Below, piece by piece: positions 1-11,480 of a stretch of 64,000 nt of DNA. Both the position numbers and the translations under genes were made by a program. Each line of letters begins with the position of its first letter. The first letter of the stretch is position 1. The DNA lies in NCBI RefSeq assembly GCF_017591425.1, contig NW_024467119.1:27439001-27503000 (forward strand), written 5' to 3'. Under the pieces are notes generated by a model. The model was not told the DNA's origin and did not search any database. It saw only the letters and a program-made list of their open reading frames with translations. The stretch is from Ochotona curzoniae (Eukaryota; Chordata; Mammalia; Lagomorpha; Ochotonidae).

Positions 1-2400
1 AGAGAGTAGAATTGAATGCATGGTTACAAAAAATTCCATGAATATTCTGCAAAAACATTCCAAAAATATATCAATTGGCAGTACTCAAAAATAATATTAT
101 ACCATCAATATGAAAAGATCATGTGTTAAAATAAGAATCTAGGTTTTGTTCTTTTTATATTCAGTAACTTGGGTTTTACAGATATCATATGTTTTATATC
201 CTGCATGTATTCTGGACTGCAGATCATCAGTCACCAAAAGACCAAGTCAGTATAAGTGTTTTAGCATCCAACAAATGTATATTCTATATTCATTATGTTA
301 AGAATCACAATGTTAAATATCATATTTTTCTCATGTCTATAACTATTGGCACTTAGTAAATAAATTTTATCCAGAAAAAAAATGTACATAAATACATTGA
401 AACTCTCCCAGAGAAAAAGTGGCAGACTTCCTCTCATATACAAACCACACTCCTTAAAGTGACCATCTTTTAGAAATTAAATCAATGAACAGATCCTGAA
501 TTCAACTCCCCATATTTTAAAGCATATTGTGAGTATATTTTGCCATGTTTGATGTATCTATTTATACTTAATGTATAAGCATGCATCATTTGGATTTTTG
601 AGGAGTCAGGGCTACTCATATTAATATATATTACCCAAATATACTTTCAGGAATATAACATAAAACTTTTTTATACAATTGCTAGTCATATTCTGAAAAA
701 TCAGCTTTTGAGCAAAAATTCCGTCCACAAGTATACAAGTATGTCCATTACAGATTAACATTCTTTACAGCCCAGAATTCAAAGTAGAAAGATCTCTATC
801 TCTCCTGTCTTTGTGTCTTACTTTATCCAGGAGCAAAAATGCTAATCGCATATTCATTTTGGGACAAAGAAGTATGTGTTTCTGATAACTATTGAACCAG
901 GTAAAACATTTCCATCAGTGCTGAGTATTCAGTTCATAGCATTACATCTTTATACGCATAGATCCTAACTCTAGAAATACAGTTTGAAGGAGTTCATGTT
1001 TCTGCCCAGAGCAGCTGGGTCAATTCTGCAATTAGCAAACGATCACTTGTCTTTGTTAATCTTTCTAATTGCTGAACCGAGTGCAGGGCTCAATGATTAT
1101 GTTGCAAATTCTGACTTTATTTCCTATCCAGTTTTATACCAAAGTGTGCTTTGGGGAAGAAGTCATAACTCTTCCTGGGTCCTGTTCCCTTTGGGAGATG
1201 ATCCAAAAGATGGGAAATCTGTCTTAGTCTCTGTGCCTCTGTACATTCAAGCGAGAAAGAGAGAAAGACACAAAGAAACAAAGAAAGAAACAGAAAAACA
1301 TGTAATCATAATGAATGTCAGGAAGTGTCAAACAGTTGGCTCAAGCAAATGTTTCTCAGAACTTCTCGTTGTCACTCTTCTAGAGCTTGATTTTGACACA
1401 TAGATCTCTGTTAAATAAATGAACGAATGAAAGCATTACCCTGTAGTTCCAAGTCTTGCACAAAGCTATCAGTCAGTTACCTAGAAGGTTCACCATACCT
1501 GGATTTAGAAGGGTTTAACTACAAAATTTAATTTTTCAAAACTACTGTAGATCTGCTCGCTCTCAGTTATAGCCATGCTGTTCTCACCTAGTCATCCTTG
1601 AATAATGTACTCTATATATTTTCACCATTTCAGATTAAGACAAGTCTTATAGGTAGCCACACATCTGCTAATTTCTACCTACCTTCTACATCCTGTCTCA
1701 AAGCTCTTCCACCTGTTCTTAGTTAGATTGGAGCTCATTATGCTTTCTCTACCTGCTCAAGTGTTTGTTTATACTGGGGGATCATTTTAGAAGTCAAAAC
1801 AGAGAGATAGCAGATTTATGTTTAATAAGGGCAACTGTGGAAGGTTAGTCTCTTCAGCGAGGATTAATAAAGCATCTTTTCTCTACTCTCTTATTTTCCC
1901 GAGTCTATTGGCTGAAGAGTTCATGGACAACAAAGCGTAGACCCTCAAACTGGATCTTCTCCCTGCAAGTCTTAAGCTCTTTTCACTACACAGTCTTTCC
2001 AATGATGATTTGTCACAAATTATTTATTTTCACTATTTTCAAAAACGTCAGGGGAACATCTGTTACAGGAAAAAACAGAGTGACAGAGAATAGTTTTTTC
2101 ATAAGTACTAGAAACAGCAATAACAAAAAACCATAGCAACAGCGATACTCTTTTAACAGACAAAATGAATAAAATGGACTATCTGAAGATGTTGAGCACC
2201 ACAACTGAGCATCAGACAGTGAAACAGTGATTCCTAACAGGAAAGCCAACAACAGGAGCCCCACAATACCCTTCTCAATGATTGAAAAGTTTGATGAACT
2301 CATCAAAAAGACACGAATAATCAAGGGAGACCAACATAGAACAAATGTATAGAAAATAGAGAAAAAGATGCAAAGACACAAAGACAGAACCAAGGTTGAG
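1..2400. other. Unassigned AT-rich sequence
   Basis: I recognise no gene, RNA gene or dated repeat here. The longest open frame (984-1403, 139 codons) runs into a purine-rich stretch at about 1248-1300 made of aaag/gaaa words and shows no domain, so I treat it as chance. The segment from about 2000 could be diverged upstream sequence of the L1-like block that follows, but I cannot show it. Confidence 0.4.
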
Positions 2401-2559
2401 GAACAACCCCCGCCCCCCGCGAGAGTCAGCTAAGTTCTGTTCTGAGGAGAATAAGATAACTACTTAACCATGCCTGAGCCTCCCCCCCACCCGCCCCCTG
2501 CAAAACAGAAACATCCAGAAATGCGAGAAGGAAAGAATTCCTGAGGTGGATCAGCCAGA

Positions 2560-3135
2560 GTAGAAAACATCTTAATGCAGGGCACAGTGAGAACAGCACT
2601 CAATAGGGCTCTTGCCACAGCAGCCCTAGAAGAAGCATGGCTCTAATTCTGCTTAAGAAGCTTAATAAGCAAAATTTAAAAGGACTCAACTGTTTTCAAG
2701 CAACTTAAATGAATCCCAAAATAAAATTCAGCAGGAACACCAACATATCTAGCACCAAAGGAGGTAAATTTCAAAATATAGGAAAGCCAATAAAAATGCT
2801 CAAGGAGCAGATATATTCATTCATAATGAGTAGGGAAAATCAACCGAAAATTGTCTAGAGATTACATGAATTATAAAGAACAGCAAAAACAATTGTTACA
2901 ACTGTATTCTGTATGTTCAAGAAGACAGAAAAATAGCTGAGAATAGAAATTAGAGACATGTAAGTTATATATAAGAATTTATTTCAAACCAAGCTCCTGG
3001 AAATGAGAAGCACTGTTTTGCTGAAAACATAAAAAGTCCTGTGAATTTAAAGATGCAAATGTATTAAAGCAGAAAGACTTATATCAGAAGAAATTAAGAC
3101 ATTGATAATTTTATAAATTTACTCCCACGGTCAAG
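2560..3135 (+). mobile_element. Ancient L1 5'UTR/ORF1-region fragment
   Basis: The words 'agcaccaaaggaggtaaat', 'caataaaaatgctcaaggag', 'ttgttacaactgtattctgt' and 'tgttcaagaagacag' follow the order seen in the 5' regions of old mammalian L1M elements. The sequence is heavily diverged and has no open ORF1. Ends are approximate. A C-rich stretch at 2407-2500 precedes it. The identification is by remembered word order, not alignment. Confidence 0.5.
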
Positions 3136-3139
3136 AGAT

Positions 3140-3740
3140 AATTTCTTAAAGACTATATAACTTCAAAAGTACAAAGTATAATAATGAACTAATAACATTT
3201 CAATGACAACACATGCACAGGTATAGTACCATAATAGGATGAAGCTCAAAAATTCTTATCTCCTAGTGCTATCATAATCATTGTAAAAAGTACAATACAT
3301 TAACTATAACTCTGTGGTGATGCTGGTATAAATAAATCATAATGCACAATCATCTATAGTACATTATGCTTGATAATAAACCAGTATCTCGCTAGTACAC
3401 TGATCTACCATTTTGTCATTCTTTTCAAACATACCTCCTTCACATTACAAAAAAAATGTTTGCTGTACAATACTGCAGCATCTATCTTAAACAACCGTTT
3501 ACTACATCTCAGGATCACATCACTTATGCTATACTTGATTTAATCATGCATTGTTAATCACAGCCCTCAAGAACAGACTATACCATATATACATCCTACA
3601 AAGCTAAGTGAGTAGTCGGCTAAGCCATTTGACTGTGTGTGTATACTCCGTGATGCTGACAAAATGACAAAACAGCACAATGGTAAACTAGCCTAATAGT
3701 ACATGTCTCTGATATAGACCCACCATTAAGCAATACATCA
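3140..3740 (+). repeat. Ancient interspersed repeat, family not named
   Basis: Phrases such as 'tctcctagtgctatcataat', 'gtggtgatgctggtataaat' and 'catctcaggatcac' resemble a widely dispersed old mammalian repeat that I remember but cannot name. It has no open frame and no visible terminal repeats or target-site duplication. A repeat-library search would settle the family. Confidence 0.35.
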
Positions 3741-4634
3741 TTCTAATAGGTTTTTTGCTTCCACTAATTCTTTTTTAGTTTCAACATTTCAAAAGCAATG
3801 AAACAACAGAGGCCAATTCTTCCCGTCATGATCCTATTTTTCTTTTCTTTGTGATAGATCAGCAAATTAGGCATCTGTTACTATCCCATGAAAACTTTCA
3901 ACAAGAGAATTCACTGGAACCAGAAAACCTAATATCTTTCCAAAGTACAACTAGTATGACATTTTGGTAGATGTTTGCAAACTGTGCATAAGTGAGTAAA
4001 TTTTCCTTTGTTACCCATAAACTACATATAAAACTAGACATTTTAGGTTTTTCAATCTTGATCTGTAATGGATATACATGGTGTGTTTATAAACACAGTG
4101 TTAAACCACTCAATTACAAATTATTAAGTAGGCAAATATGTTAAATGTTATTGTAAAGAAAAAATGTTATCACTTAGTGATATACACAGATGTAGAGAGC
4201 CTTATAATTTAAAGTACAAATTCATACAAGTTGTATAGTCTATATTTATATCCTTTGAAGGTTTTTAGCTATAATCACCACAATTTTGAGATTATTGTAT
4301 GGTTTTAAAAGGTAGCAATCAACACTTTTTCAAGGTCTCATGAATAATTTACTAGTTCATGTGTGAGACATTGCTAGAAACAGAAAAAGTATTAAATTAA
4401 ACACAGTTCTTTCCTTCAGTGTGCTGAACTCTCGGTGGTTGGGTTAGAGATAAATAAAATCCAGTCTCACACTTTTATACATCAGTCTTGTTTATCATTT
4501 TCATCCTAGTGTATATTGCCTCCGCATCATAATTTTCTCACCTCCACCAGTAACTATAGCTAAAATTTGTACTTCCTTTCTTTAAGAATAGCTTTAATTT
4601 TTATATTTTTATTTAAATAAAAAGATTTTCCTTT
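3741..4634. other. Unassigned AT-rich sequence
   Basis: No gene, no structured RNA and no recognisable repeat. Open frames are all short. Confidence 0.4.
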
Positions 4635-4690
4635 AGTCCTCTTATTGAGGTACAACTGACAAATATTACATGTCTCTGAGTCTTTTTAGA
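4635..4690 (-). mobile_element. L1 3'-region fragment
   Basis: 'cttattgaggtacaactgac' followed by 'aaatattacat' matches the reverse complement of the 3' region of old L1M elements, which reads 'ttattgaggtataattgaca' in that orientation. It is a short remnant. The related piece at about 5430 may belong to the same insertion. Confidence 0.4.
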
Positions 4691-5429
4691 TGGTTATAGC
4701 AAAAATGCAATAACTAGAGTGTTTGTAACAGCAGAAACATTTCTCTTAGATGTGGAGTCTAGGGTGAAAGATACCAACAAATGGAAGCCCAGTGAAGTTC
4801 ACCTGAGGAAGGGCAAAGCAATGCTCTGGCATCCTTTCATAAAGCCACTCATTCCCAATGACCTCACAAAGACCCCAACTCCTGAACCCCTCACAACAGC
4901 GATTAGTTTTAAACATGTAAATTTGGTAGAGACAAGATTCATATCACAGCAGTCATTAAAGTACACAAATGAAGCTGTGATATATGTGAAATACTGTGGA
5001 ACTATTCCTAATCAGTAATACAATGCTACAAGTGGAAAACTCCATATCAAATTTCATGTGCTACTTTGCAATCAAACTGGAAATGCACTAAAAACATTGT
5101 GTAAAATTACTTTCATGCTACATAAGATACGTATGAACATAAATGAAGTTTGTGTTTATACTTGGATCCCCCCAAGACATCTCATCACATGTATGCAAAT
5201 GTACCAAATTTTTAAAAATTCAAAATTACAATACTTCTTTTCTCCAGCAATTTGAATGAAGGGTATTCAAATCGTACTGCAATGTAGCTGATTAGCATAT
5301 CCATCTTCTTACACAGCTCTCAATTTTGTATGTGTGTTGAAAAATTTAATATTATTCTCTTAGCAAACTTCAAGTATACCAAATAGTATTAAAAACTGTT
5401 ACCAGGCATCACACCAGAAACCTGGAAGT
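4691..5429. other. Unassigned sequence between two L1 remnants
   Basis: A 99-codon open frame at 4719-5018 shows no recognisable domain and no neighbouring exon signals. I regard it as chance. Confidence 0.4.
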
Positions 5430-5625
5430 TATTCATCCTCTGTAACACAAGTTTAGTACCCTTTTCTCCTACGCTTCGGTCTACAGCAACCAGCATTCTG
5501 CGCTCCATCTCTGTGCTAATTTCAGATCCCACAAACAACTGTGATCAAACAGATCTGGCTTTCTTTATGTAACTCATATCACTTAAACATAAAATCACTC
5601 CGTGTCATTACAAATTAAATAAGGT
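5430..5625 (-). mobile_element. L1 3'-region fragment, antisense
   Basis: 'ctacagcaaccagcattctg', 'gctccatctctgtgctaatt' and the following 'actcatatcacttaaacata' correspond in order to the antisense 3' region of old L1s ('ggcaaccaccattctactct', 'ttcacttagcataat'). It is highly diverged, and its ends are approximate. Confidence 0.5.
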
Positions 5626-5635
5626 CCTTTTTAAA

Positions 5636-5825
5636 AGAATATATATTTATTTATAATATTTATACTATGTATAATAAATAAATACACATACAAATATATA
5701 TGTATATATACTATATATTGTGTATAATAAATCTATATACAAACATGCTGTTTATTTTATATACTACATACATTTATATCATACATTGCATATTTTATGT
5801 GTATATACATATAAACACACACACA
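5636..5825. repeat. AT-rich low-complexity tract with (TA)n/(CATA)n-like words
   Basis: About 190 bases of degenerate tata, taaata and acatat words end in a short acacacac run. No coding potential. It immediately follows the L1 3' remnant and could be a decayed tail or an independent microsatellite. Confidence 0.7.
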
Positions 5826-6604
5826 AGAACTTAGGACATCCTTTTGCTACAGCTATTCAAGGACTTAACGGTGACAGAGTTAACACCATCTTAGTGGTTT
5901 TCAAAGTCACAATGGATAACATCTCAATTTTTCGTAAAAATAAAAGGAAATGAAGGACATCAGTGGGAGGTATCCAAGGGATTAGAAATATGCATAGCAG
6001 TTTTTGTAATTCACTGGCTGTAATTCAATCAAATGATAGTTTGTAAACACAAAGAGGCTGGGAAACACACTCCAGTTACGCACTCAGAAAGATATGCCAG
6101 CCAGATATTTGACTGATTATCTCGGATCCACTGCCAACATAGCCGAAAACCAAATCAAATAGTGAACAAGAGTTTTCTTGAATAAAGCTAATTTCATTAA
6201 TTATTTTCCCTATGAAAATAAAATATATTTCATAGAAACTATGTGATATTTAAAAACCTTGAAAAATTTCTAGTAGCATGCTGCTACTTTGTTTTTATGT
6301 ATATTTGTATGTTAATTGCATATTTCATCATAAATTACCTAAATTCATACCCTTACTTTCTTTTTATAAAGATATATTTCATGAAAATATAGAGAAAAAA
6401 GGATAATTTTATGCAGACCCACACATAAATATTTTTCACTCTCACTCATCACCTTTAAACAAAATATTTAATTCTTTCCATACTGATTTACCTAATGTCT
6501 CCTGTCATAGAGCTAATTGAGTAGATTAGACTTATGTGTGAATAATCAGTCCAGTTATAGAAATTTTCCAAAACTAATGTGCATGCATCTTGATTCTTGA
6601 TTAT
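5826..6604. other. Unassigned sequence
   Basis: No gene or recognised repeat. AT-rich with short homopolymers only. Confidence 0.4.
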
Positions 6605-6885
6605 TTTGTGTCTTTTGTTTCTATTTTAGTTATAATTATGATATAATGCAAATGACAAAAAATTTACTACTTTTACCATTTTAAATGTTCAATTTAGTGT
6701 CAATGAGTATATTCACATTATATAATCCTCATCTATATCATAATCTCCAGAACTTTCAAACCTTGAACAAGAACTTTGCACCCATTAAATGACACTTTTC
6801 TTCTTGGTCTATGTCCCTAGTAACTACTAAACTTGTGTCTTAATAAATGTGACTAGTTTGCATTTCTCATTTAAGAAAAATCAGG
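6605..6885 (-). mobile_element. L1 3'-region fragment, antisense
   Basis: 'taccattttaaatgttcaat', 'gagtatattcacatt', 'ctccagaactttcaaacctt' and 'tttgcacccattaaatgaca' follow the order of an old antisense L1 3' region ('aagtgtacaattcagtggca', 'tattcacattgttgtgcaac', 'ctccagaacttttcatctt'). No open frame. An ancient remnant. Confidence 0.55.
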
Positions 6886-7574
6886 AAAAGGTTCTTAATT
6901 CATCTCATGTCCTTTCTTTCTCTAGAGGTTCCATATATTTTATTGTCAAAGGGATGATAGCATACTAAAGTGAGAACAATCTAATCTGAATAGATATTAA
7001 TCTAAAAACTGCATCATGATAAAGTTCCATTTTCCTAACTTTAGATTATCGAGGTCTAAGTGAGTCTTTCCATACTAGAACTCCATATCACACCATTTTG
7101 CTAATGCCCAGTCTTGCATCTCTGTACATACATACAACTTCATTTAGTTAGCGCTATTCCTTTATATAAACCAAGCAGGAGCCATGCTCTAATTCAAGTA
7201 TTTATGAGTAAGATATGCTGCTCTGTTTATAAATCTCTTGTGATCCAATATATTCGTCTCATTCTTCCAGAGGAGAGTCGTTTACCTTGCTATAAAAGCC
7301 TTTATTATTAATAAAGTATGCAATTTTATAACTGTTTACCAAAACATCCAATTATAAAATCAGCTCAGTGTGATATGCATGAACAATCTACAACCAATTC
7401 TCTTTATAGCCTGTAGAAATTCTCTGGTTTCCCTTGAGATTTGTAATTAGCCTCAGTGAGCAGTGTTCTTTTATTCTGTCATGCACTGGCATTGTAACTT
7501 GAGCTTTATTTTTACCTATATTGTCTATGTTTTTTTTTAAAGAAATGAATTAAAGAGTTGATTTACATTCTATT
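6886..7574. other. Unassigned sequence
   Basis: Nothing recognisable. AT-rich with a T9 run at about 7530. Confidence 0.4.
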
Positions 7575-7785
7575 TACTTTGTTTGGAAGGGTACAACAGC
7601 CAGATTATATGCCAAAGCTAGAATGCTGGAACGCCACTTAACTTGGAGAAAGGGAATCAAGTACTTGAGTTGCAAAGCTCTGCATTAGCATGATGCTGGA
7701 TTGGAAACAAAGCAATGGGCTCATATGGAAATTGTGGCATCTTAAGTGGTAACTTAGCCATCATGCCAAGTGTCCACCTTCTAAA
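7575..7785 (-). mobile_element. CSINE (older subfamily), antisense
   Basis: 'gatgctggattggaaacaaa', 'gggctcatatgg' and 'catcttaagtggtaacttag' followed by 'ccatcatgccaagtgtccac' read as the antisense 5' half of an old lagomorph C-repeat. It is diverged, and its 3' part is missing or unrecognisable. No target-site duplication is visible. Confidence 0.6.
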
Positions 7786-8981
7786 GCGTATGTTTTCTGA
7801 GTTCAAATGCATTTCAAATCTGAAGATAAAGGTTGTTAACTAAAATCACTTAAAATGTTTGCTCCGACCATGGTTCAAGAGATTAAATAGTTCAATCCCT
7901 GGTAGACCATTTCAATGTATTGAAGCTTTAGCACAAGTTCCCTTATTCTTAGTCACACGTGCTTTATATTTTTTCATATTTTCTTTAATCTGTCACCCTA
8001 ATTATTCTGATGAAAGCTAAATTGAACTGTATTGCATAGTCATTTCCAGGAATTACATTAATAATGATTAACGACAAGAATTACCAGAACAGGCTCCCAG
8101 AGGAGAGTCCTGTATCCGGATCTTAGCCCTTGGAAATGAGGTATGAAGCAGGAATGAGAGAGAAAATAAGGAATAACAGTCTGAATTAGCTAGCAGTAAA
8201 TAAAAGTATTTCCACAGTTTAATAAGTGGAACCAGAGCACACTGGGTCGACATAAGATCAGACACAGCCTTATTTTCTTTGTCTTTCCGATGCTTCCAGA
8301 ATACTTTCTAAAATGTTAGTCTATGTTTGGAGAAGGCCAATCTTTGCAAAAAAATATGTAAGATGATTTACCCTGAGACTTCTCCTGCTGATGGGCAACT
8401 GGTTGCCAGGCAACCACCAGTTTCCTTCAAGCAACAATGAAAATGAGCAGGTCACATCTTTCACAACAAAAACAAAGCCTGAGGTCTGTAGAGAGCTGAA
8501 CAAAACCAGGGCTAGAGGTTCTTATTAAGGTTGCCAATGAAACCCTGCTTGTCCTCCATAACGGAGACCCTAATTCAGGGAAACAGAGAAGAAACCACAG
8601 GCGCACTCACCACATCACAATGACGAGGCAGCAGTCTTCAGACAAAGCTGCGAAGGATAGACAACACACTGCATGCCAGTGGCTAGATGATAAAAACGCT
8701 GTATTGTTCAAACTGAGAGTATAAAGCTGTATGTAAGCGTTTAGGTTGCCACAGGACACATGAAGCACTTTTCATGAGTATCTGCTGGACTTCATGGTAG
8801 GAAAAATTTTAACGTTACTTCTCCATCAAAATAAACAGTATACCATTGAGCAGAATCTAAAACCATACCGATTTTTAAAGAAAAGTGAGTAAAAAAAAAC
8901 TTTTACAATCATGCAATAATAACCTGGATCATGTCTCAGTCTTTAAAATCTCCCAGGAAAAGCATCCTAGTCCTTGTAGGG
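7786..8981. other. Unique-looking sequence containing an X-box palindrome
   Basis: No gene or recognised repeat. The only discrete signal is the palindrome at 8402-8414, listed separately. Confidence 0.4.
8402..8414. promoter_or_regulatory. Candidate RFX X-box (GTTGCCAGGCAAC)
   Basis: A perfect inverted repeat of the half-site GTTGCC around one central base fits the known X-box form GTNRCC(0-3 bases)RGYAAC bound by RFX-family winged-helix factors. The flanks extend the palindrome by one base each side. What is seen is the motif; binding, a target gene and conservation are inference. No promoter or exon is recognised nearby, so a distal element or a chance match are both possible. Confidence 0.45.
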
Positions 8982-9593
8982 GTGTCAGCTACTTACTGCT
9001 GAATGAAAATTACTGCTGAACTTAGCAGTTTAAAACAACAAGGGTTTACCACTTCTCACAATCAATCTAAGAACCATTTCTGGTTTCATTTATAACCACA
9101 ACTATCTGATCACTGGAACCGGAGGGTTCAAGACAACCTCGGCTTCTGTATCTGACAGTTGTGGTAGGCTGGCAACTGGATTTTCTTCATTTGTTCTGAG
9201 CCCCCTCCAGAAGGCTGGAAGCATTCTTCAGAACTAATCATAACATATGTATAACCACTACAAGAGACCTTAAGGTCCAAACTCCAGAATGAAGAATACT
9301 TTTAAAAGTTGGTGGGAAAAAAATATAACTAAAAGATGAGTTTCCTTTGACACAAAAAGAATTTTGACAGGTATGCATTTTTTATGACTTGCATTTTCAC
9401 TGCTATGAACTTTATGAAGACCCCTCATATTTGTACAATATCACTTCTGCCATGTTCTATTCATCAAAGCAAGTCACAAGGCCAGCCTAGACACAGAGAG
9501 TATAAAAATAGATTCTACTTCTTGATTACAGACACAGCCATGAGGGGGCGGGATGTGATTCATTGGACATTGTTGAAACAACCTACGGGGGTA
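8982..9593 (-). mobile_element. MLT1-like MaLR LTR, antisense, diverged
   Basis: Read on the plus strand, it begins 'tgtcagctacttactgctg', then has 'cttagcagtttaaaacaaca'. After diverged sequence it shows 'cttctgccatgttctattca', 'aagcaagtcacaaggccagc', 'ttctacttcttgatt' and a terminal 'caacctac'. This is the order of an antisense MLT1-type LTR of the ERVL-MaLR class, an old placental family. There are no internal retroviral genes next to it, so it is probably a solo LTR. The middle (9100-9400) is weakly preserved and may contain other material. Confidence 0.6.
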
Positions 9594-9997
9594 TTTCAGT
9601 GATTTCAACAAACACAACAAAACTGCAAGTCATCAATTTTGCAAAATCCTCAGGAAGTAAAATTCACTTAGGTGAAAAGAACTGCAACTATTCTGTTCCG
9701 AACATATTATGAACTGACTTTAGGAGGCGAGGCTGACAAAGTGAAAGCTTGTTTTAGCAAGACCAAAGAGAATGTGTGGTTACTAATTTGCTCCTTGAAC
9801 ACAGCATAAGTAGATTGCAAAAGTCTCAAATCAGATGAATTACAAACCAAAAAATACCAGTACCTTCAAACAATATGGACTATGTAATAAATAATGTAAT
9901 ATTTATTTTATTTATACATACGTTATTTTATGTTTCCTTTGTTTCTCAAACTGACTAGAAGTAAAATCTATTTTTAAAATATATATATACTTTTTGT
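9594..9997. other. Unassigned AT-rich sequence
   Basis: No gene or recognised repeat. AT-rich up to the CSINE start. Confidence 0.4.
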
Positions 9998-10340
9998 GGG
10001 CCCAGCACTGTGGTTTAGTGAGCTAAGCCTCTTCTGCAACACCAGCATTCCATATGAGCATTAGTTCATGTCCCCACTGTTTGAATTCTGATCCAGCTCC
10101 TTGCTTATGATCTGGAAAAGCAGCAGAGGCTCAAGCCCTTGGGGTCTTGAACCCATGTGGGAGACATGCAAACAGCTCCTATTCTTTTTGCTTCAGATCA
10201 GCTCAGTTCCGGGCCACTGCTCCAGGAGTGAAACAGGGGATAAAAGATCTCTTTTTCTCTCTCTCTCTCTGACTTTCCTTTTTTATAAAAAAACACCTGC
10301 TTTTCAAAAAAAAAAGAAAGAAAAGAAAAGAAAGAAAAAG
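9998..10340 (+). mobile_element. CSINE, sense, near full length
   Basis: Starts gggcccagcactgtgg, has 'gaattctgatccagctcctt', 'cccatgtgggagacatgcaa' and a (CT)n tract, and ends in an A-rich aaag/gaaa tail (10305-10339). Derived from a tRNA and non-coding. Substitutions against the young copies in this window show moderate age. Its tail abuts an antisense CSINE, giving a tail-to-tail pair. Confidence 0.85.
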
Positions 10341-10349
10341 ATACTAAGG

Positions 10350-10640
10350 AGAGAGAGACTTCTTTCTTTATTTGAAAGATGGAGAGGCTGAATGGGAAAG
10401 CAGCTTATAAATACACCCTACCCAGTGTCATGCCGATGTTCCCAATTTCCAGAGTTGGACTAAGCTGAAAGTGTAGGGCTCAATCTGGGTTTCCCATACT
10501 GATGACAAAGATGCGCTCACCATCAAGAAGTGCATTAGCAAGCAGCCAGAATCGAAAGAATCAGGACTTGAATCAGGCACTCCCATGTGGGATACAGAAA
10601 TCTCAACCATTTGCTTAACCACTGTGCCAAAGGTTGCCTG
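10350..10640 (-). mobile_element. CSINE (older subfamily), antisense
   Basis: 'tctttctttatttgaaagat' at the left is the antisense tail. 'aatcaggcactcccatgtgg' and 'tttgcttaaccactgtgcca' at the right are the antisense head. It is more diverged than its inverted neighbour at 9998, so the two probably inserted at different times. Confidence 0.75.
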
Positions 10641-11368
10641 CTAGAGTACTTCTCTGTGGAGAAAACAAAATGTATGTGTGTGAAAGATCACTATCGTTAT
10701 AGTCTATATAATTAGACCTGCAAGGAAGAAAAACAGTAAGAGACATGGCGTGCTGCAGTAACCATGAGAGCAGAAAGGGGAAGATCCTTGATTGTCACCC
10801 TTCACCTAAGGCACTCAGGAAGTCCCTTCAGTGAAGGAGGAGACTGTGGGAACCGATGCTCCCCCTTACTGTCTCACTACACTGCTTTCCAGTGCCTACA
10901 GATGCACCTGCGCCATCCACAGAGCCCTGCATTTCAGCATTCCGGAGGCCAGCCTGCCTTCCCAACTGCGAGAACTCACCAGGCCTCATCCCTAATACAG
11001 ACTATGTATCATCACAACACAGGAATCTGCACATTGAAAACTCAAAGAAATCATTTGCTTCCACTATTATTTGAGCCAGTTTGGGTGTTACTGTATCAAT
11101 TTGAATACTTCTTTATTTTGGAGAAACAGCATCTTTTCATTGTTCTTTCTCTGTAATATATTAAAAGGATATGAGATAAGAACACCTGATATCCTTCAAA
11201 ATATCTCATACCGCAATGGTGTCTTTTGTCACTGTGGTGGTTTCTGTTATTAAACTTACACAAATACTACCATAAATTTCATAAAAATGATGGGGGAGAA
11301 CATTTTGACTCAACTAACTTATGGCAAAGACTTCAGGATCAATATATAAGTCAACTGCATATGCAGAG
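10641..11368. other. Unassigned sequence with overlapping chance frames
   Basis: A 130-codon open frame (10764-11156) is overlapped by other frames on the same strand. It has no domain, signal peptide or flanking splice consensus that I can defend, so I do not call a gene. Confidence 0.4.
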
Positions 11369-11480
11369 TCTTTACAAAAATTTATGGAAATTTAATGTAA
11401 TAAAAAAACTAAGCATGGATCTGAACTTTGCACTAAAATGAAGTTAACTTTTAATCCCAAGGAATTTTTACATAAAAGGG
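11369..11480. repeat. Possible short palindromic (MITE-like) element
   Basis: The left end 'tttacaaaaatttatggaaa' and the right end, read in reverse complement as 'tttatgtaaaaattcctt', are roughly inverted. The centre 'gaactttgcactaaaatgaa' resembles an old mammalian palindromic repeat I recall. The terminal match is imperfect and no flanking TA duplication is clear. A second sequence with a similar left end occurs near 45798. Confidence 0.35.

Noticed and set aside
984..1403. 139-codon open frame
   Set aside because: Runs into low-complexity purine sequence, no family resemblance, no splice or promoter context.
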